Assembly: GCA_018821985.1 (NCBI GenBank)
Contig: JAHJKP010000012.1
Location: forward strand, 62,001 to 126,000
DNA length: 64,000 bases
Direction of reading: 5' to 3'
DNA from: Pseudomonadota bacterium
Lineage (GTDB): Bacteria; Desulfobacterota; Desulfobulbia; Desulfobulbales; Desulfocapsaceae
Shown here: piece by piece, positions 53,480 through 61,001 of the stretch
How positions within the stretch are numbered: the stretch's first letter is position 1
How the letters are laid out: every line of letters begins with the position of its first letter
Notes under the pieces: model-generated
Seen by the model: the letters and a program-made list of their open reading frames with translations, nothing else
The model's database searches: none
What the model was told of the DNA's origin: nothing
Translations under genes and position numbers: made by a program

Positions 53480-53790
53480 CAATCACTATTGTGCGTTCTC
53501 ACATGAAACCGCGTAGTAATAACGGGCAGAGCCCTGAAGATCACGTTTTTTCTGACCAGCCCGCTCAATCTTCCGCTGGAAACGATGCCTCGAGAGTAGG
53601 CGTAGAGTACGATCTTAAGAATAATTCCGGGAGCAAGAACGACAGCTCAGCTGGCGTCCTTCTTGATACGATCATCAAAGCGGGAAGGGTCCATCTCGTG
53701 ATCCATGAGATGGTTCAGGGAATATTCGACGGTACCAAGGAGAATCTCAAGAAGGATCTTGGCGCCGGAGATAAGACAATTATGCCCTTA
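53480..53790 (-). pseudogene. Remnant of an IS1182-type transposase N-terminus
   Basis: Read on the minus strand from about 53760: KILLEILLGTVEYSLNHLMD, HEMDPSRFDDRIKKDAS, an in-frame TGA (53647-53649 region), then APGIILKIVLYAYSRGIVSS, GRLSGLVRKNVIFRAL and a degraded end. This follows the N-terminal block of IS1182/DUF772 transposases (GTxEYxLNxLxDHExD ... YxPxxLLKVxLxAYSRGIVSSR). The catalytic part is gone. A plus-strand open frame over the same bases (53491-53829) is its antisense shadow. Confidence 0.7.
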
Positions 53791-53836
53791 TTCTTATGGA
53801 GAGGGGAAAAAACTCTGCCTTTTCCCTGACATAGTC

Positions 53837-54436
53837 TTACACTTTTATTTCTTTTTCTGCGGCAATCAGCTGGTGTTGGATCTCCTTGAAATTTTCAGCT
53901 GAAATTTCACTATCTGGGGTGTGAGATACACGTAGATCATGAAGACCATCCACCGCCTGCTGGAGATAATCCCGGGTTGTTGTAATTTTTTTTTCCAAAT
54001 AAGCTGACATGATATTAAAATCATGTGCCACCATGTGCAGGGGATCAATTCGACGAGAATGAATTACTTGAGGAATCAAATGCCCACTCATTGTATCAAG
54101 ATGGGTGGAAAATCGTCGTAATGATCCGGAAACAAGCCTTAAATGAAAAAATATAAAGACGATAGTCAGAAGAGTAAGTAGTGCCATAAAAGACAGATTA
54201 ATCCAGAGAAGAGCTGGCCCTAGTAGTTCTCCGGAACTTAAAGCTGATACATGCGATGAATAAAGTTGTTTTTCAACAATTTTATTTAAAACCTGATAGG
54301 AGACAGTAGCGATAATCCCAGTCGACAACAACATAATGCCAATAAACAGCCCGACAAATTTCAACTGAAAGGTCCTATCAATTAGATAAATACTTCGTTT
54401 GAACTTTTGCCCCACAATCTTCTGTTCCTTTATCAA
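53837..54436 (-). CDS. Two-helix HAMP-like membrane protein downstream of the seven-haem cytochrome
   Basis: A 199-residue protein. Membrane helices are at about 27-49 (FVGLFIGIMLLSTGIIATVS) and 75-100 (WINLSFMALLTLLTIVFIFF), followed by a HAMP-like region (RLVSGSLRRFSTHLDTMSGH) and a C-terminal helix; no output domain. The start is TTG with AAGG nearby. It resembles the protein at 55348-55941 in size and layout, and the two enclose the cytochrome gene. They may anchor or sense the state of that cytochrome; this is inference from position. Confidence 0.65.
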   Translation of the reverse strand: MIKEQKIVGQKFKRSIYLIDRTFQLKFVGLFIGIMLLSTGIIATVSYQVLNKIVEKQLYSSHVSALSSGELLGPALLWINLSFMALLTLLTIVFIFFHLRLVSGSLRRFSTHLDTMSGHLIPQVIHSRRIDPLHMVAHDFNIMSAYLEKKITTTRDYLQQAVDGLHDLRVSHTPDSEISAENFKEIQHQLIAAEKEIKV

Positions 54437-54476
54437 AAATATTATCCCTTAAACCTCTTCCTGCTTTCGTCTTCTT

Positions 54477-55358
54477 TTATCTCTTATGACAAGTCAGACA
54501 TAAGCGACTGCCATAGTTTGTGACCGTGAGCAGGTTTTCCTCTCTGGCGTACAAGTTATGACAAGAGACACATTCCACCTTGCCATCCGGCAAAAGAATA
54601 GTTCGCGGGAGCGATGAGATCGCATTTATTCCCCGCGGATCACGTCTGAAGGCATCATTGTAGTCAATGCCGATGGGGTGACTGGAGGCCCCTCCATAAT
54701 TTTGACCTTGACCTTGATGATCCCACACCCCACTACTGCGTTGCATACCATCCACACCTTTCGTCCCACTATCACTGGCAATGGTACCATCATGACAACT
54801 AAGACACACAGAGGATGAAGCTCCCAGTAACTCTCCAGTATCAAACTCACTGAATTGTTTAGTGTGGGCAACATCAGTGGCCAGGGCGTGATTCAGTCCT
54901 TTCTGGTTCAGAAAACCCTGTTGATGGCATTCAAAGCAGAAATCCTTTCCTTTTGAATCTCGCCGTAAATACATATCATTGCCGCCAGCGTAAACACCAT
55001 CCTTCTGATGATGCATATAGTGACAGGTGGTACAGGTCATTTGTCCTCTCCAGTCCAAATACATATCCACGGGGAGCGGAAAGGTTGGTTTCATCCCGAT
55101 AGGATGAGACATTGACAGGGTCATGTCTGTATGACAGCCCAGGCAAATTGTTTCAATATCGGCAAGGAAAAGGTTCGTTCCACTTTCTTTACTGGTAATC
55201 GGTACAGGGTCACTGAGATGGCAGTCATTGCAGGCGCTCATTTTATCAATGTGTGGATTAGGGCCATCTGCAACAGCAATACAGAGCCACCAACCAGCAC
55301 TACATAATACAATAAACAACAAGAATGCTTTATTATGGTATTTGTCTCTACCATTCAT
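54477..55358 (-). CDS. Seven-haem periplasmic c-type cytochrome
   Basis: A 293-residue exported cytochrome. The signal helix is AFLLFIVLCSAGWWLCIAVA. Seven CxxCH sites are present: CNDCH, CLGCH, CTTCH, CFECH, CLSCH, CVSCH and CLTCH, the last five residues from the end. The spacing, with paired motifs and HPIG segments (SMSHPIGMKPTFPLP and ASSHPIGIDYND), is that of the doubled-CxxCH family. The ATG was chosen over a GTG three codons upstream because AGG lies eight or nine bases before it. It overlaps the upstream HAMP-like gene by eleven bases, so the two are translationally coupled. The redox partner is not known. Confidence 0.88.
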   Translation of the reverse strand: MNGRDKYHNKAFLLFIVLCSAGWWLCIAVADGPNPHIDKMSACNDCHLSDPVPITSKESGTNLFLADIETICLGCHTDMTLSMSHPIGMKPTFPLPVDMYLDWRGQMTCTTCHYMHHQKDGVYAGGNDMYLRRDSKGKDFCFECHQQGFLNQKGLNHALATDVAHTKQFSEFDTGELLGASSSVCLSCHDGTIASDSGTKGVDGMQRSSGVWDHQGQGQNYGGASSHPIGIDYNDAFRRDPRGINAISSLPRTILLPDGKVECVSCHNLYAREENLLTVTNYGSRLCLTCHKR

Positions 55359-55941
55359 TGTTATCACCTGTTCTCTTCATCTGCTCCAATATCTTATGAA
55401 GACGTGCCTCACAGTCTTGAAGTCTGCGTCCCGTTTCATTTGAATCTTGCTTGGAACATTCTTCAGCTAACAGCTCGACCTCACACCTGATCGCCACTAT
55501 TTCCTTGTTTATCCGAAGAAAACGATCCCTGACTTGTTGCAAATAGGAATTAAATATTGCCGGAATGGTCTGGAGTTGGTCAGCACTCCTGAAACGGGTA
55601 ACAATGGTAAGATCTCCGGTTGCAATTTGCAAAAAAGACTTACGCAGTCGATACAATGGGCCGGCAATTTTATGGGTCCAGAGAATCGATGCAAACCAGA
55701 TAAGAAGAGTAAAAAAAAGAGACTGAGCCATTACAGAAAAGATTATTCCGTAACGCATCTCCCGGTTCAGTTGTTCAAGGGTTGACAGAACGTCAATATA
55801 TTTATCATCAAATGATTTATCAAAATGTACATAGAACGCGACAGCACTGACCAAAATAATCAAAATAAAACCAAAGCAAATCTTGAAAAGAAAATCTCTT
55901 CTATAGGAAGGCTCAAGAATATTTGTCTGTTTTGGTGTCAT
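55348..55941 (-). CDS. Two-helix HAMP-domain membrane protein upstream of the seven-haem cytochrome
   Basis: A 197-residue protein with membrane helices at about 18-39 (IRFGF-type FKICFGFILIILVSAVAFYV) and 68-90 (SVMAQSLFFTLLIWFASILW), a HAMP segment (THKIAGPLYRLRKSFLQIAT, then GDLT), and a C-terminal coiled coil. There is no kinase, cyclase or chemotaxis output domain. HAMP domains normally relay periplasmic signals; here the periplasmic loop is only about 28 residues. The stop codon lies inside the cytochrome gene start. Confidence 0.72.
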   Translation of the reverse strand: MTPKQTNILEPSYRRDFLFKICFGFILIILVSAVAFYVHFDKSFDDKYIDVLSTLEQLNREMRYGIIFSVMAQSLFFTLLIWFASILWTHKIAGPLYRLRKSFLQIATGDLTIVTRFRSADQLQTIPAIFNSYLQQVRDRFLRINKEIVAIRCEVELLAEECSKQDSNETGRRLQDCEARLHKILEQMKRTGDNNEW

Positions 55942-56374
55942 AATATTTGTTTAAATTATATTTTTTGAAGAATGGTACGAAAACTGACCGCCACTGTTCC
56001 ATATGCAGCATGAATAGAAAAAATATATCTATTACACATAGATGGACAGCTAGTGGAGAGTTTCCTTGGAAAATTATTTTCAGCTGGGCAAATCCCTGGG
56101 ATTACTCAGCCTAAATATTCTACTTTAAGCAATAACCACGAAACTTGTTCTGTCAAATATCGTGAGAAGCTGGATTTTATGACACCCGTTCTCTGGACGG
56201 ACAAATTCCTGAGCAGAACCAGCAGCTACCTCCCTTCCCGCTTCCTGGCTTCCATCCTCTCGCGAAAAACCAAGGTGGAAAAAGGTCGTGCGTCTGCAGG
56301 TAATCAAGGGCAATAAGGGGGGAAAGACTATGTTTTCTGGCGTGATATAAAACCGTGGTGCTTTCTATGATCCA
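55942..56374. other. Gap between the HAMP/cytochrome genes and the DsrE-like gene
   Basis: About 430 bases. It contains a degraded HsdR_N fragment (56221-56315, listed separately) and a short hairpin ATCTAT-tacac-ATAGAT (56027-56043) that on the minus strand is followed by ATATTTTTTC and could end the DsrE-like transcript. A plus-strand open frame at 56053-56316 is not convincing. Confidence 0.4.
56221..56315 (-). pseudogene. Fragment homologous to the 3' part of the HsdR_N gene at 59194-59739
   Basis: The plus-strand string TCCCGCTTCCTGG, the following TTCCATCC, CTCG, GAAA, ACCA and GGTGGAAAAAG align base for base with about 59247-59312 of the intact gene, roughly four of five bases identical over some 65 positions, with one base missing (a frameshift). 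In protein terms it matches LFPTLVFHEGMESKKRERE. The rest of the gene is absent. Confidence 0.65.
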
Positions 56375-56692
56375 TTAAAACGAGAGAACCCGATCACTGT
56401 TGACTATTAATTCATACAAATCATTCTGTTTACCGCGACTGTGATATCCATCCTCCACTCCATGGAGGTCGAGGCACTTGCCTCAGGCCAGCAAAACACC
56501 TTCAGAGAGAGTAAAGAGTTTTGCAAGATCCAAAAGAGGAAATTCTTGAGTAGCGATCTGGCTGTAAGAAACTGAAGGCCCATTAAGAAAAATGGTTACA
56601 TCGTCCATTTTTTCAAGCATGAGATTTCCCAAGCGAAATACATTCCATAAAATTTCCGGATTATCACTACAGGCCACCAAGGTGATATTCAA
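56375..56692 (-). CDS. DsrE-like protein with in-frame TGA, probable selenoprotein
   Basis: A frame of 106 codons read through one TGA at 56483-56485. The first 69 residues (MNITLVACSDNPEILWNVFR, GNLMLEKMDDVTIFLNGPSV, ending TLSEGVLLA) are a DsrE/DsrF-like sulfur-relay fold. After TGA the same frame continues GKCLDLHGVEDGYHSRGKQN and DLYELIVNSDRVLSF, then TAA, which is exactly the C-terminal half expected (DsrE-like proteins usually read ...LLACGxC... and end SDRVxxF). The TGA replaces the first Cys of the CxxC, giving UxxC. A SECIS-like hairpin follows. TTG start with AGGAGG seven bases upstream. The alternative is a recent nonsense mutation. Confidence 0.75.
56452..56468 (-). promoter_or_regulatory. 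SECIS-like hairpin of the DsrE-like gene
   Basis: On the minus strand CCTCCA (56468-56463) and TGGAGG (56457-56452) pair perfectly around the loop TGGAG (56462-56458). The loop begins 20 bases after the in-frame TGA, inside the 16-37 base window of bacterial SECIS elements, and has G at its second and third positions, as those elements need. The stem is short, and CTCCATGGAG offers a competing fold. Confidence 0.55.
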
Positions 56693-56923
56693 GATTTTCC
56701 CTCCTGTAAATGAGTTGAGATGAGAATTTTATAAAAAACTGGTGGGGTCGGACCAAGCTATCCATTCACTCTTTCAGGATATTGATCCTATAACTAAGGC
56801 ACCGACCTCAGATTATCTAATAGTCTCACAAGACACCGTGGTCTGTCCACCGATATTCTACTATCCTCCGTTTTCTAGATTCTTAATGGCTAGAAGAGAA
56901 GTGGCCCGGACAGAACTGACTGC

Positions 56924-58159
56924 TCAGGTCGTGCTCATGGCTCGCAGCCTTTGCAGGAGGGGGGGATGGGAGTAGTGGAAAAAGACATAGGCCGGGTGCG
57001 GGGTAAGGTTACTGAGGTTGCCCACGGAAAGCTTTTTCAAGGCCGATCCCAAGGCGGCAGCGTCAAAATGGTGGGCGGCAAAGCAGTCCGCCTCATACTC
57101 ATTCTTGCGGGAGAAGCTGTTCATGGCCAGCCCCATGACCGTGGAGAGTGGCGAATAGAGAAGAGCAAAGCTGATCAGGGCCAGATGGAAGCTATGGATA
57201 TCGGTGCCCAGGGCCGCCGACAGCAGCGGGTTGGCAATAAATAGCGACAGGATATAAAGCATGATACCGGTCTGACAGAGCGCGAGGATAATACCCTTGA
57301 TGGTGTGCTTTTTCTTATAATGGCCGATCTCATGGGCCAGCACCGCCACCAGTTCCTCCACCTCCAGGTCGTTAATCAGGGTGTCATAGAGGACAATGCG
57401 CTTTTTGGCACCCAGGCCGGAGAAATAGGCATTGGCCTTGGTGGAGCGGCGGGAGCCGTCAATGACAAAGACATTATCCAGCTGAAAACCGGCCTTGGTG
57501 CTGAAGGCCTCGATTGCGTCGCGCAGCTCACCCTGCTCAAGGGGGGTCTGCTTATTAAAGAGGGGCACGATCAGGGTGGAGTAGAACATGGTCATGAAGA
57601 TCATGAAGCCACTCATCAACAGCCAGGCAGAGATCCAAAAATTGTCCTGGGTGAGCTGGTAAAACCAGATCACCGCCGCCAGCAAGGGGCCGCCTAGGAG
57701 GACGATGAGAAGCCAGCCCTTGATCTTGTCGGTGATAAAGGTGACAAGAGTGGTCTTGTTAAAGGCAAAGCGCTCCTCAAGGACAAAGGTGTGATAGAGG
57801 GCAAAGGGCAGAAAGAGAATTTCCGAGGCAAAGAGAAGCAGGGCAAAGAAGAGCAGGGAGACCAGCAACTCCGCCTGCACCATGCCCCGGGCCAGCCCGT
57901 CTATAAAGGCAAAGCCGCCACCCATAAGCAGGGCCAGGAGGAGCACAAGCTTCAGGCTGGCGGTGACCAGCTCAAAGCGGCAGTTTGCCCTCTTGTACTC
58001 TTGGGACTGCTGATACTTCTCCTCACTGTAAATCCCCTTCACCTCCTCAGGCAGTTGCGTGCTAATACTCCGGCAGTTGAGAAAGCTGAGCCCCCTTTCA
58101 AGGAGATAATCAGCAAGAACGATGGCGATAATGACAGAAAGGATGGTGGTGGCATTCAT
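56924..58159 (-). CDS. M48 family (Ste24/CAAX-type) membrane metallopeptidase
   Basis: A 411-residue zinc peptidase with several membrane helices. The zinc site is VAVLAHEIGHYKKKHTIKG (HExxH), and the third ligand Glu is in RKNEYEADCFAAHHF. VFVIDGSRRSTKANAYFSG and IVLYDTLINDL are typical of the Ste24-like branch and set it apart from HtpX. Bacterial members act in membrane protein quality control. The ATG is taken where the first helix starts (MNATTILSVIIAIVLADYLL). It is a single gene. Confidence 0.92.
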   Translation of the reverse strand: MNATTILSVIIAIVLADYLLERGLSFLNCRSISTQLPEEVKGIYSEEKYQQSQEYKRANCRFELVTASLKLVLLLALLMGGGFAFIDGLARGMVQAELLVSLLFFALLLFASEILFLPFALYHTFVLEERFAFNKTTLVTFITDKIKGWLLIVLLGGPLLAAVIWFYQLTQDNFWISAWLLMSGFMIFMTMFYSTLIVPLFNKQTPLEQGELRDAIEAFSTKAGFQLDNVFVIDGSRRSTKANAYFSGLGAKKRIVLYDTLINDLEVEELVAVLAHEIGHYKKKHTIKGIILALCQTGIMLYILSLFIANPLLSAALGTDIHSFHLALISFALLYSPLSTVMGLAMNSFSRKNEYEADCFAAHHFDAAALGSALKKLSVGNLSNLTPHPAYVFFHYSHPPLLQRLRAMSTT

Positions 58160-58223
58160 AGCATGTTTTTATAAAATATTAAGGTGCTTGTCTGGAACGA
58201 CTCGTCAACACGTCCATGCCTTT

Positions 58224-59093
58224 TCAAAGATTTAGAAACCAATCTTTATCAATTGTTACTTTTTCAACCATCTCTATTTCCACGCCCAAACTCAATTCTT
58301 TTAATTTTTCGGCGAGATTATCACCATCAACTAAATCAATTGGTGGTGCACCATCTCTTGTAGCTTCTTTAATTGCTGCTGGTGTAAATGTACCCGTTGT
58401 AATAAATAGCCCTTTATCTGCTCTGCCTACCATAGCGCCACGAAAATCTCGGATTGCACCTGCCGAAACAGAACCTTGATATTTCTTACATTGAAAAATC
58501 ACATGAAAACTCATTAAGCCATTAATTCTAGCAATACCTTTCCCATCTATTCCGCCATCTCCAGTTTTTCCAGTAACCTCTACTTGAACAAAACCTGATT
58601 CTCTTAATAGTCTTTGTGTGAGGCGTTCGAATGCGTCAGGGCTGATTTCCTGCGTAAGTAGGTGGTGCAACTCTTCCCTCCACGCTTTGGCTTCTTCTGG
58701 GACATCATTTTCTGCTAATTCAATATTGCTTTCAGATTTTTTCTTTTTTTGATTTGGTTCCTTTTTATCTAATTGGCGAACGTACTTCACTACTTCTGGT
58801 GGTATTACGTCTTTTTGTTCTTTGGCCTTCTGTGTCAGAGTCCATATTCCTCTGCTTGAATTCTCAAGGAAGCCATACTTTCTCAAATAAGTTCTTGCCC
58901 ACGCTAACCTATACGCAACCTCGGTTTGATTGCTTTTTTCTGGATTATGAGGAGTTGAAAGGACTTCTTCTTCAATATCTTCTAGCTCTGCGACCTTTTC
59001 ATAAATTTCATCGATTGAGCCAGAGCCACCAAGATGGCTTAGTGCATTCAGTAATGGATTCATCAATGAATCAAATGTTGGTATTTCTTTCAT
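58224..59093 (-). CDS. mrr: Mrr-type restriction endonuclease
   Basis: A 289-residue type IV-like restriction enzyme. The N-terminal Mrr_N winged-helix domain (about 1-95: LLNALSHLGGSGSIDEIYEK, YGFLENSSRGIWTLT) is followed by a Lys-rich linker and the catalytic domain (about 150-270) with ESGFVQVEVTGKTGDGGIDG, the D-QxK nuclease motif FHVIFQCKKYQGSVSA, and IRDFRGAMVGRADKGLFITT. All nuclease residues are present. It is clearly more AT-rich than the genes on either side, which suggests recent acquisition. No methylase is adjacent, as expected for Mrr. Confidence 0.94.
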   Translation of the reverse strand: MKEIPTFDSLMNPLLNALSHLGGSGSIDEIYEKVAELEDIEEEVLSTPHNPEKSNQTEVAYRLAWARTYLRKYGFLENSSRGIWTLTQKAKEQKDVIPPEVVKYVRQLDKKEPNQKKKKSESNIELAENDVPEEAKAWREELHHLLTQEISPDAFERLTQRLLRESGFVQVEVTGKTGDGGIDGKGIARINGLMSFHVIFQCKKYQGSVSAGAIRDFRGAMVGRADKGLFITTGTFTPAAIKEATRDGAPPIDLVDGDNLAEKLKELSLGVEIEMVEKVTIDKDWFLNL

Positions 59094-59193
59094 GTGTTTC
59101 CTTTCAAAACATAATGGCTAAGCTAAGGGGCACGAAGCGCTCCAGTATCATGCACACAGCACATGAAAACTTCAAGAAATCCTGCTAAACCCT

Positions 59194-59739
59194 CTATCTC
59201 CGACAGCAGATCTCCACATCAAAGGTATTGAGAATCCGCAGTTCCCGCTCCCGCTTCTTGGATTCCATCCCCTCGTGAAAGACCAGGGTGGGAAAAAGCT
59301 CACGCGCCTGCCGGCAGTCAGGGATGGCCTCCATGCCGGTTGCCATGACCTGGCCAGTGGCGGTATCGAGCAGCTCCGCGTCCCGGCCGTTGGTGACCAC
59401 GGCCAGCGGGATCTGATAGTCATTTTCCAGCACCCTGGCCGCGGCAATGGCCGAACGTTCGCGGGTGACCAGGGAACCGGGGCCGTAGCGGATAATCATG
59501 AACCGCTTTCCCTCGAGGCTGACCACAAGCTCAATGGTGGAGCGGACAAACTGGCTGGAAAAGAGGGTCTCGATAAAGCGGCGGGGTTCAAGATCCTCCT
59601 TGGCATAGCCCTTTTCCTCAACCATCATGCGGGCCAGCTGCTGCCTGTTCCGCTCGTCATCGGTGTCAGTCAGCTCCTCACCGGTGATATAATCCCGGAA
59701 AGAGCCATAGACGAGATGATGTGATGAGACCCGCAACAT
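59194..59739 (-). CDS. HsdR N-terminal-like domain protein
   Basis: A 181-residue stand-alone protein matching the N-terminal nuclease-like domain of type I restriction R subunits: MMVEEKGYAKEDLEPRRFIE, RFMIIRYGPGSLVTRERSAI and ENDYQIPLAVVTNGRDAELL. Such short HsdR_N proteins are common in Desulfobacterota and have no helicase. The PD-(D/E)xK core looks incomplete, so nuclease activity is doubtful. A frameshifted fragment of the same gene lies 3 kb away. The neighbour mrr is a defence gene, but base composition here matches the host. Confidence 0.8.
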   Translation of the reverse strand: MLRVSSHHLVYGSFRDYITGEELTDTDDERNRQQLARMMVEEKGYAKEDLEPRRFIETLFSSQFVRSTIELVVSLEGKRFMIIRYGPGSLVTRERSAIAAARVLENDYQIPLAVVTNGRDAELLDTATGQVMATGMEAIPDCRQARELFPTLVFHEGMESKKRERELRILNTFDVEICCRR

Positions 59740-59760
59740 AGTTTCCGCCCTCCTGAAACG

Positions 59761-59794
59761 ACGATGCCCCTTGGCATAAGCGAAGGGGCATCGT
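59761..59794. terminator. Perfect 12-bp hairpin after acsE
   Basis: ACGATGCCCCTT (59761-59772) pairs with AAGGGGCATCGT (59783-59794) around a ten-base loop. It is 24 bases past the acsE stop. A T-run lies before, not after, the stem on the minus strand, so it is not a standard intrinsic terminator for acsE and may instead stabilise the 3' end. Confidence 0.5.
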
Positions 59795-59817
59795 CAAAAA
59801 AATGTATCAGTTAAATC

Positions 59818-60714
59818 TTACAGCTCAAGCCACGACTCGGAGAAGACCGACTGACCGGACAGGGCCTTGTAGGTCTTGTAGTGCTGTATAGCCACTTTGT
59901 CGAGGGTTGAAGGATCGGGATCATCACCATCCATCATGGCATGAACCATATCGACATGGGCCTGACGCTCGCCCTTACAGATGGCCATCAGCTCGGTATC
60001 GTAGGCATTGACGATGGCGGTGGTGATGCCGTATTTCATCAGCATGATCAGATAAGTGCGATCCAGATACTTGCGCAGATGCTCGGCCACGCCGTTGGAG
60101 ACGTTGGACAGACCGACGGTGGAGCCGGCGCCCGGAGCTATATCTCCAAGCATCATCATGAATTCAAGACCGGAGGCAATCTGGTCGGCGCCAAGGGTAA
60201 TGGGGGTGCCGATGGGATCAAAGAGCATCTTCTCATTGGGAATACCGGCCTCGCTCAGGGCCATCATCAGGTCAACTGCCATGGAGGCGCGCTCGTTTGA
60301 ATCGCGGGGCATACCCTCTGGTCCCCAGAGCAGGGCGATAACATTGCATCCGGCCTCGGCAGCCACCGGGATCAGATTCTTCATCCGCTCGGGCTGGGCG
60401 GAAATGGAGTTCATGATGGTCAGTTCTTTATTTTTCACCACCTTGAAACCGGCGGTCATGGCATCCATATTGGTGGTATCGAGACAGAGAGGGACATCGG
60501 TAACGGCCTCAACGGTCTGTACAACCCAAGGCATCAGCTCAACACCATCTTTCCGTGCAGGTCCGATATTGAGGTCAAGGTAGGAGGCACCGGCCACCGC
60601 TTCTTCCTTTGCCATCTCCTGAATAGGACCCTGAATCCGCTCTTTCATGGCGGTTCCACTGCGTTTTCCCATGATATTGATGCTTTCGGCTATTGCCATT
60701 ACTTTCTGTGACAT
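59818..60714 (-). CDS. acsE: Methyltetrahydrofolate:corrinoid/iron-sulfur protein methyltransferase
   Basis: A 298-residue TIM-barrel enzyme of the pterin-binding family that moves the methyl group of methyl-tetrahydrofolate to the corrinoid protein in the Wood-Ljungdahl pathway. ESINIMGKRSGTAM and SYLDLNIGPARKDG line the pterin site; PLCLDTTNMDAMTAGFKVVK and NSISAQPERM follow. Dihydropteroate synthase is excluded by these AcsE-type blocks and by the neighbour acsV. AAGGAGA is upstream of the ATG. It lies 287 bases after acsV on the same strand; that gap contains the hairpin element listed separately. Confidence 0.93.
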   Translation of the reverse strand: MSQKVMAIAESINIMGKRSGTAMKERIQGPIQEMAKEEAVAGASYLDLNIGPARKDGVELMPWVVQTVEAVTDVPLCLDTTNMDAMTAGFKVVKNKELTIMNSISAQPERMKNLIPVAAEAGCNVIALLWGPEGMPRDSNERASMAVDLMMALSEAGIPNEKMLFDPIGTPITLGADQIASGLEFMMMLGDIAPGAGSTVGLSNVSNGVAEHLRKYLDRTYLIMLMKYGITTAIVNAYDTELMAICKGERQAHVDMVHAMMDGDDPDPSTLDKVAIQHYKTYKALSGQSVFSESWLEL

Positions 60715-60888
60715 ACTGTTCTCCTTGTCTCGATGAGTTATCTCGTAATTATCTCTTAAATAGAGGGATTGATATCAATAAAGCTCTTTCTTTTACCCAT
60801 TATTCACTCTTCTGTCAATGTCAGGGCCACTCTCAGACCAGGCCGATTTAATGGTCTTTTAAAAAGTCCTCAAGGGGAAGGCTAAGCT

Positions 60889-60991
60889 AAAAGGCCAAAA
60901 GACGAGGCACGCCAATCCTGAGGAATGAGGCGTACTTTTGGGTACGCCGCAGTGACGAAGGATGCAGCGCAACGAAGTATTTGGGCCTTTT
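60889..60991. repeat. Long imperfect cruciform between acsV and acsE
   Basis: Outer arms AAAAGGCCAAAA (60889-60900) and TTTGGGCCTTTT (60980-60991), inner stem GGCGTAC (60929-60935) with GTACGCC (60942-60948). Between them lie GAGGAATGAG and GCAGTGACGAAGGATGCAGCG. From memory, near-identical elements with differing outer arms recur in intergenic regions of many Desulfobacterota and Geobacter-type genomes. Only this copy lies in the window. Confidence 0.6.
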
Positions 60992-61001
60992 GGCGACGCC
61001 A

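Noticed and set aside
53491-53829. Plus-strand open frame of 112 codons
   Set aside because: The opposite strand carries a clear transposase remnant, and the plus-strand translation has no recognisable pattern; it is an antisense shadow.
56053-56316. Plus-strand open frame of 87 codons
   Set aside because: It overlaps the reverse of the HsdR_N fragment and has no coherent protein features.
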